Notes under the pieces: generated by a model
What the model was told of the DNA's origin: nothing
Database searches by the model: none
The model's input: the letters and a program-made list of their open reading frames with translations, nothing else
Assembly: GCA_934045075.1 (NCBI GenBank)
Contig: OW203730.1
Coordinates: 9,972,692 to 10,036,691 of the forward strand
Direction: 5' to 3'
DNA length: 64,000 bases
DNA from: Yponomeuta sedellus
Lineage: Eukaryota; Arthropoda; Insecta; Lepidoptera; Yponomeutidae
Shown: positions 58,328 through 64,000 of the stretch, piece by piece
How positions within the stretch are numbered: position 1 is the stretch's first letter
How the letters are laid out: each line of letters begins with the position of its first letter
Translations under genes and position numbers: made by a program

Positions 58328-58716
58328 AGCTCTCGTGGCCTAGGCAAACCGAGTGAAGCACTCGTGGCCTAGGCGAACCGAGTGATTGGAATCAATCACT
58401 TGGTTAAGCAGCAACAGGCGCGGTCAGGTACGGGATGGGTGAGCGTCCCGTGACTACCGCTAGTGGCATTTTTCCGAGCGCTTCCGTGCTTCGCAAGGCA
58501 CGTTAAGCCGTTGGTGCCGGCTGTCATATAATGGCAGTCGTTAAGCCATGTTAGAGGCCTTATGAACGGCTTGATAACTTGACAGTAAGGCCCGCCACTG
58601 CCTTACAATCCTCCACCAACCCGGACTTGGCCCCCGTGGTGGAGGATGGCCTAACCTTTCTGCGATGCAGGAAGAGACCCGTGCCCCAGCAGTGGGGATA
58701 TACAAGGGTTGATAAC
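58328..58716 (+). mobile_element. 5S-derived SINE with duplicated leader
   Basis: The leader CTCGTGGCCTAGGC appears twice (58332, 58361) before GATTGGAATCAATCACTTGG. The 5S-like part, body and CAAGGGTTGATAACGA tail follow in order. The leader duplication is unique in this window. Confidence 0.8.
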
Positions 58717-60225
58717 GAAGTTTGACACTTGTACGCCAATAACCAAGTTAGTAAGGTAGAAAAAACCGTGCCAAATTCTCATAACGAGATTTACTGAAAT
58801 TCCTTGCAGTTTCAGCGCTGAAGAGTGCAGTTCATTTTACGAAGACGTATAATTAAGTTTTCAGCTGCAAGTATAAAGTGTACTTTTAATGGGCCGTCAA
58901 GCATTCCTAACTTCCGACATAACTCTACTTTCCCTAACTACTTAATAACTGCGGGTCGTAAATAATAGTGCAGCTTTAAGCGGAAACTAAAGTAACGAAC
59001 AAAGACGGATTTCCACGATTCGCGATAGTGCGCACCAGAACGCAAAAGCTCGGACTGATGCACTATGGGCTCGCTCGTGGATGTTCGTGGTAGCACGAAC
59101 ATGTGCAGCCCAGTTCCTCATACATATGCTACACAAGCGATGCTATGCGGGGAAAGCAGATGTGCACACTTGTCCTACGTACGTGACGCATATTTGGGAT
59201 CACACGCAGTTTTAAGATTTCGAGAAATATTAGTTTTCTTTACAAGGTCTGTAAAATATCATAGAGTGCTTGTGCTGCCAAGAAAATAAAAAAGGAAGAC
59301 AAGAGCATATCATCACCATATTTAATCCGACTGTCCGATTCCAATCGTCTATCAAATTCAAATGACAGTTTTTGGTACCCACAATTCTAGGGTCAGCTCA
59401 AGAGGGTAAGCACATGAGTCTAAAATACAAACTTTTTAAGGCAGTGAAAAAAAGTTATGAAAACTACTCTGTTAATTTTTTATTACCTTGGTTATACTAA
59501 CGGAGACTTGTCATGAAATAAATACGAATTTATTGCATGACACAGATACAAAAAAATACGAAACCATAACCTAACTTCCTTGGTAGATTGGTACAGTACT
59601 ACACATCATAAAAGTCCCTTCGGGAATCTACGTTCGCGCAGACTAGGAAGAAGTGTAACGAAAGTACCCGAAGCTATAAGTACATTCAACATGATCTTTA
59701 ACCGATACAGTTAAGGTGCAGAATTTATTGCCACAGTAGCGCTATCTATTTCGCTCACGTTGTTATTGCTAAACTAATAGTCACCTGCATCGATGACGTT
59801 GAATCAACCAATAGCAACAAAGGCGCGCGGTCTGCCATAAAATGAAACTATCTGATTGGTCGATCAACTTGCCGTAGCACTGTAACTATATAATTACCAT
59901 TGCACGAGTTTTTCATAAACCGGGTGTCCACATGCTTCGCAATCACGGCCAAGAACTTACCTGCATAGAACCACCTGTATAGAATCTCAAACAAATAGGT
60001 CTATCTCGATTCTTCAAACAGTGTTCCCGCATGTTACTCGTGTGGTTTAGATCTAAACAAATCAAAATTAGGAATGGTTCAATAGAAACCTTTAATAGGA
60101 CAGGAACTTTGTTCTTCAATAGGAGCGTGATTAACGTTAAATTTTATTATAAACAAACACTGTGTCGACATAATTATGTCTCGCGACAGAGCAAGTTTGC
60201 TGCTAGAAGGTAACAAAAGAGGCGT
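58717..60225. other. unassigned stretch
   Basis: No gene. Nothing recognised. Confidence 0.45.
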
Positions 60226-60478
60226 ATGCGATATCAACCCTTGTTGTCCCCACTGCTGGGGCAATGGTCTCTTCCTGCATCGCAGGAAGGTTGGGCCATA
60301 CTCCACCACGGGGGCCAAGTCCGGGTTGGTGGAGGATTGCAAGACAGTGGCGGGCCTTAGTCAGAAGTTATCAAACCGCCCATAAGGCCTCTCACACGGC
60401 TTAACGACTTTCATTACATGACAGTCGGCACTGACGGCTTAACGTGCCTTGCGAAGCACGGAAGTGCTCGGAAACGGC
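60226..60478 (-). mobile_element. 5S-derived SINE, 5' truncated
   Basis: Minus strand: from CCGAGCACTTCCGTGCTTCG through CGACTGTCATGTAATG to GGACAACAAGGGTTGATATC. The 5S-like head is absent. Confidence 0.7.
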
Positions 60479-62190
60479 GTATAATCTACCAAAAAGTTTG
60501 ATTTTCATTTCTTATACTCTGAAAGTAGTGTTGTTTTGACCTGATTATTGGGTGGAAAATACTGCTTCCCTTCCTAGAGAGGGAAAAACTCATTCAAATT
60601 ACTTTCCACCTAAGGGCCAGAATAAACTTTAAAAATCGAACTACTGTCAGCTGTAAAGAATTTTATTTAGAAAAAAACTTACTAAAGAAAATGCTGCGGC
60701 CATGTGAGTTTCTAAACAGCCCCCGTGTGAACTTAGCGCAAAGTTCTTTGAGCGGAATACGCCGCAACAATTACGCGGTGAGTTCCATATTTAAAATTTA
60801 AAAAGTCGACATGTATTGGCGGGATACTAATTTATATATCTGTGACGGAATTCTAAAAAAAATGTATCTTTTATGCTAAGATTTAGAGTGTTTAACACGG
60901 GTAAAAGAATCTATTCCTACTCGGACTTTAGCCGGACGTCTAAAAACCTCGGGAATTGATTCTTTACTCCCTCGTTTAACAATCTACTATTCTATAGACT
61001 ATTAGGAAGTATAAAACAACTCTAACCTTTGGGTAAGCTCATGGTCTGCCCTTTAATCACGTAACTTCACCATAGGTATCGGGTTAACGTATTTGATGAT
61101 TTCAAAGTGTCAAAATATAAATATATATTCTATTTCCCAGGACATCATAATATATAAAAGGATAATGTTGAAAGTTCAACAGATTCTTGTATATATTAGC
61201 ACCCTAGTACATAGTAAGAATCACCAACTCCAACGTCTCCAACTGAAGTGGCTAAACCGAAATATTCAACTGAGCTCACAAAATCGCGATAAGCGCCCAG
61301 TTTCTTTAGAATTCAGTTATTATCTAGAGTTCTGGAGTTTGAATCTTCCAAAATTTCACGTAGGCTTGTGAGTAAATTCTTTGATGATTAAGTGAACCAA
61401 AGCAGATTAAATGCTTAGGTATGTATCTGACTTGTTGAATATAGCCGAATTCTTAGTAAAGTCATTCATTTCTAATCTAAATACATCTCAGGTATGACTT
61501 ATTCCGAATGGAAGAGCAAGACAAAAAGACGGATTTAAATATGCGTACTTCAGAACGGATTGCGAAAAAAGTTTTTATGTTTAAGACTGGCCCGTTACAA
61601 TCTATTTTGAAATTATGATGTATAATTAAAAATAGGAACGCTCCAAATTAAAATTTAATTAAATGGTAAATAAATGCTTTTTTCTTTTTATGACACAATA
61701 ATGTTACACAACACCTCAGGTTAACTTCTGCAAAGAATTGGCCTGCCTTTCATCTAGAGAGCTACAATAACAACGAAGTAATTAAGCTATTAACGTACTG
61801 AGAGCTACGAATTAATATCACTGACTGTGAGGGACAATGAAAGCCGAGGCCTCGTTGTGTTTTTCAGCTCCCAATTGGAATTTACAGCACTATTATTCAA
61901 TTTGCATCCAAGTTATTTATTCTTTGTGTGAAAATGTATAGTGACATAAATATTTTGCCTCCATTGTGCATTTATACGGATGATAATTCGGTTCGAATTT
62001 CATGGACTCTTTGACGTGCAAATGTTGTATTATTCTGCGTTTTCTACTAGTTAATGGCGGGTGCATTATTTATTAATATAGTACCCATAGTACAAATTAC
62101 GGAAGAAACAACAATAGTCTGCTACTTATGATGGTCCTTTTTACCTCAGCATGTTGGCATCATTGTAATATTTTTGAAGAACCATACTTC
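60479..62190. other. unassigned stretch
   Basis: AT-rich. The 92-codon frame at 61093 has no motif. Confidence 0.4.
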
Positions 62191-62194
62191 TTGT

Positions 62195-62305
62195 CCACCA
62201 ATTTGGACTTGCCCTCCGTGGTGGAGTACGGCTTATACCTTCCTTAGGGAAGAGACCCGTGCCCCTTGGTGGGGCACATAATGGGTTGATGATGGTGGTA
62301 CTTCT
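62195..62305 (+). mobile_element. 5S-derived SINE 3' end, diverged subfamily
   Basis: CACCAATTTGGACTTGCCCT, CCTTCCTTAGGGAAGAGACC and GGGGCACATAATGGGTTGAT match the 3' part of 44475-44735, including the GATGATGGTGG tail. Confidence 0.6.
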
Positions 62306-62985
62306 TGTTCTTTATTTTTTTATTATATTATATTATTATTATATTGGGTTGGTGACGCGTCGAATGTGATACTCCTTCTTTTGTAGATTGGAAGGCCTGG
62401 AATATCATATCTTATTATTTGTTCTTTAGTATCAACTCGGATAATGAGTGAATATGTCCTTTACGATAGGTACAAAATGGATTTCAATCTCTTATCTGTG
62501 CCAAGAGATACCACGGAGTTTAAGCATTTTAGCATAGTTTATTTTGTAGTTAGAATGCAAGCATAAACCACATCATCTGCACACCATAATAAGTCCTTTG
62601 CGACCACTTTGGCTTCAGTATGGCAGAAACACCTATCAAGAATTCCACACTTTACACGCGACCTGGTATTTATTTTGATAGGAAGAACCTACCATTTTCA
62701 GGGCTTCTGCGTTTTCGGTACTGTTTTATAAGCGTGAAATTCATAAGATATATTTTTAAGTAGCATATATACGTCCTGATTCAGGGTATCGATCTCCTTG
62801 TAAAGAGAGAGAGTGAGAGAGTATTATAATATAAAACATCTTATAAAAATATCTCATAAAAACTTTTTGTTATTCGGACTAAAGAAGAAATCAGTTTTAT
62901 TTCTGCCAAAATGTATAGCAGTTTTATGGAAGATTTTTTGGTTTTATACAATGTGTACTGCTCTTTATAATTAAGTACACATACT
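62306..62985. other. unassigned stretch
   Basis: Starts with a T/ATTAT-rich patch (62318-62345), then AT-rich DNA. No gene. Confidence 0.4.
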
Positions 62986-62989
62986 CAAT

Positions 62990-63335
62990 CTCTCGTGGCC
63001 TAACAGAAACAAGTAATTGGAATCAATCACTTGGGTTAAGCAACAGCGCTGTCAGGTACTGGATGGGTGACCATCCCGTGGTCATTTAGCTTCCGAGCGC
63101 TTCCGTGCTTCGCAAGGCACGTTAATACGTTGGTGCCGGCTGTCATGAAATGGCAGTCGTTAAGCCATGTCAGAGCCCTTATGGGCGGCTTGATAACTTG
63201 TGACAGTAAGGCCCGCCACTGTCTTACAATCCTCCACCAACCCGGACTTGGCCCCCGTGGTGGAGTATGACGTAACATTCCTGCATTGCAGAAAGAGACC
63301 GTGCCACAGCAGTAAGCCATACGGGTTGATATCAT
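62990..63335 (+). mobile_element. 5S-derived SINE
   Basis: CTCTCGTGGCCTAACAGAAA, GGGTTAAGCAACAGCGCTGT, GGATGGGTGACCATCCCGTG, then a deletion replaces the GACTACCGCTAGTGGC block. Body and GCCATACGGGTTGATATCAT end follow. The minus-strand open frame of 141 codons across it is a shadow. Confidence 0.75.
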
Positions 63336-63835
63336 AATCTGATGTAAATGTTTTGGAAAAGAGGAGAAAGAAAAAAAGAAAAAAAATGTTTTGCGAAAGA
63401 GGTCGTATGTAGGAAATTGCAATGTATTTGCCCAAAGTTTATTACATGGTATTATAAACAAATAAATAAATGAAAGTTATAGAACAAAAGTTTTATTCAT
63501 TTATTGATGCATGCTTTTGTTGTATTTAAATGTTTCTATGAAGGAAACACGATAGTTAATCGAACAATACTATCTTACGCCTCAGGAGTCACGCATAGCC
63601 GAATTGTAAATAAAACAAATACGTTTAAGTACTTTGCTGTAACCACAACACCTCGCTATTTTCATTGGCAACAACACAAAATTCCTTTGTCGAATTTCAC
63701 CAAGGTGTTGAGTGTAACTGAATATGTAACTGAAACATTTTCTGGAAGAGATTACTGTAAGTGATAAAATCATAGCATTCAAAGGTAAAAATTAATTTGC
63801 TAAATTCTACCAAAAATAAGCGTATTTTTTCCTTC
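63336..63835. other. unassigned stretch
   Basis: The frames at 63504 (+) and 63582 (-) overlap and have no motif. Confidence 0.4.
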
Positions 63836-63925
63836 AAGTATTGGTGTCGGTGGTGGTGTGCTCGTGTCTTGCTTCTGCTTGAAAAAGTGGGAGGGAAGGC
63901 GCTTCATTATCTAACCACACGGTGC
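63836..63925 (+). repeat. dispersed repeat, copy 2
   Basis: Matches 51926-52010 (CAAGTATTGGTGTCGGTGGT, TTGCTTCTGCTTGAAAAAGT, GGGAGGGAAGGCG, ATCTAACCACACGG). Confidence 0.55.
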
Positions 63926-64000
63926 TTGTAGGATTTTTGGCGGAATCTAGCAAAGTGGTTTTCTTATTTAAATGCTATTATGGATTCCCTCAGTGACTCC

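Noticed and set aside
63036..63461. Protein of 141 codons on the minus strand
   Set aside because: It lies across a 5S-SINE; similar frames occur in other SINE copies (15022, 18925, 60176) and are shadows.

Overview
The window looks like nuclear DNA of a moth or butterfly. It is AT-rich and has no operon-like gene packing. It carries repeat types familiar from Lepidoptera: 5S-rRNA-derived SINEs ending in a GGGTTGATA tail, RTE-type LINE 3' ends with the block ATGTCCAGCAGTGGAC, a mariner with D,D34D residues, and APE-type LINEs whose short 3' ends seed CTGT or TCTA microsatellites. I found no convincing host protein gene, no canonical tRNA and no rRNA gene. The only long real reading frame is a LINE endonuclease/reverse transcriptase. 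The window is best read as intergenic or intronic DNA built from nested mobile elements.

Layout. 1-8 kb: a 5S-SINE, a TIR MITE, two copies of a tRNA-like retroelement, a LINE 3' end, a TATG microsatellite and a diverged tandem repeat. 8-10 kb: an inverted-plus-tandem array of the tRNA-like element inside a GC-rich repeat. 10-23 kb: MITEs, a 153-bp tandem repeat, RTE 3' ends, a miniature LTR element (TRIM-like) with a nested insertion, and a candidate solo LTR. 26.4-32.6 kb: a 3.2-kb LINE on the minus strand inserted into the 3' end of another LINE, followed by about 2.74 kb of uninterrupted CTGT repeat. 32.6-42 kb: further tRNA-like and 5S-SINE copies separated by DNA I cannot assign. 42.4-43.8 kb: a clean array of five tRNA-like modules. 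44-64 kb: SINEs, a dead mariner, a decayed LINE and mostly unassigned DNA.

Main find. A noncoding element with a tRNA-like head (intact A and B boxes, then a T5 run) and a constant 3' end (TTTTTAGCCTCTAAATAGG followed by T's) occurs at least eleven times. Seven copies have direct repeats of 8-14 bp at both ends, as expected of target site duplications. Some copies are single minimal units. Others are multimers with a 308-bp period, including a five-module array bounded by an exact 13-bp repeat. Several carry a 5' inverted, palindromic segment. Multimeric integration with 5' inversion recalls Penelope-like elements and animal retrozymes more than ordinary tRNA SINEs, but I found no hammerhead motif. 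The family link is inference; the copies and their repeats are visible.

How the parts relate. Nothing here works as a pathway. The sequence records successive insertions: SINE and RTE pieces jumped into an LTR element, a LINE into a LINE, a LINE 3' end into a MITE, and LINE tails grew into microsatellites. The elements with Pol III-type internal promoters (the tRNA-like units and the 5S-SINEs) are the likeliest sources of transcripts.
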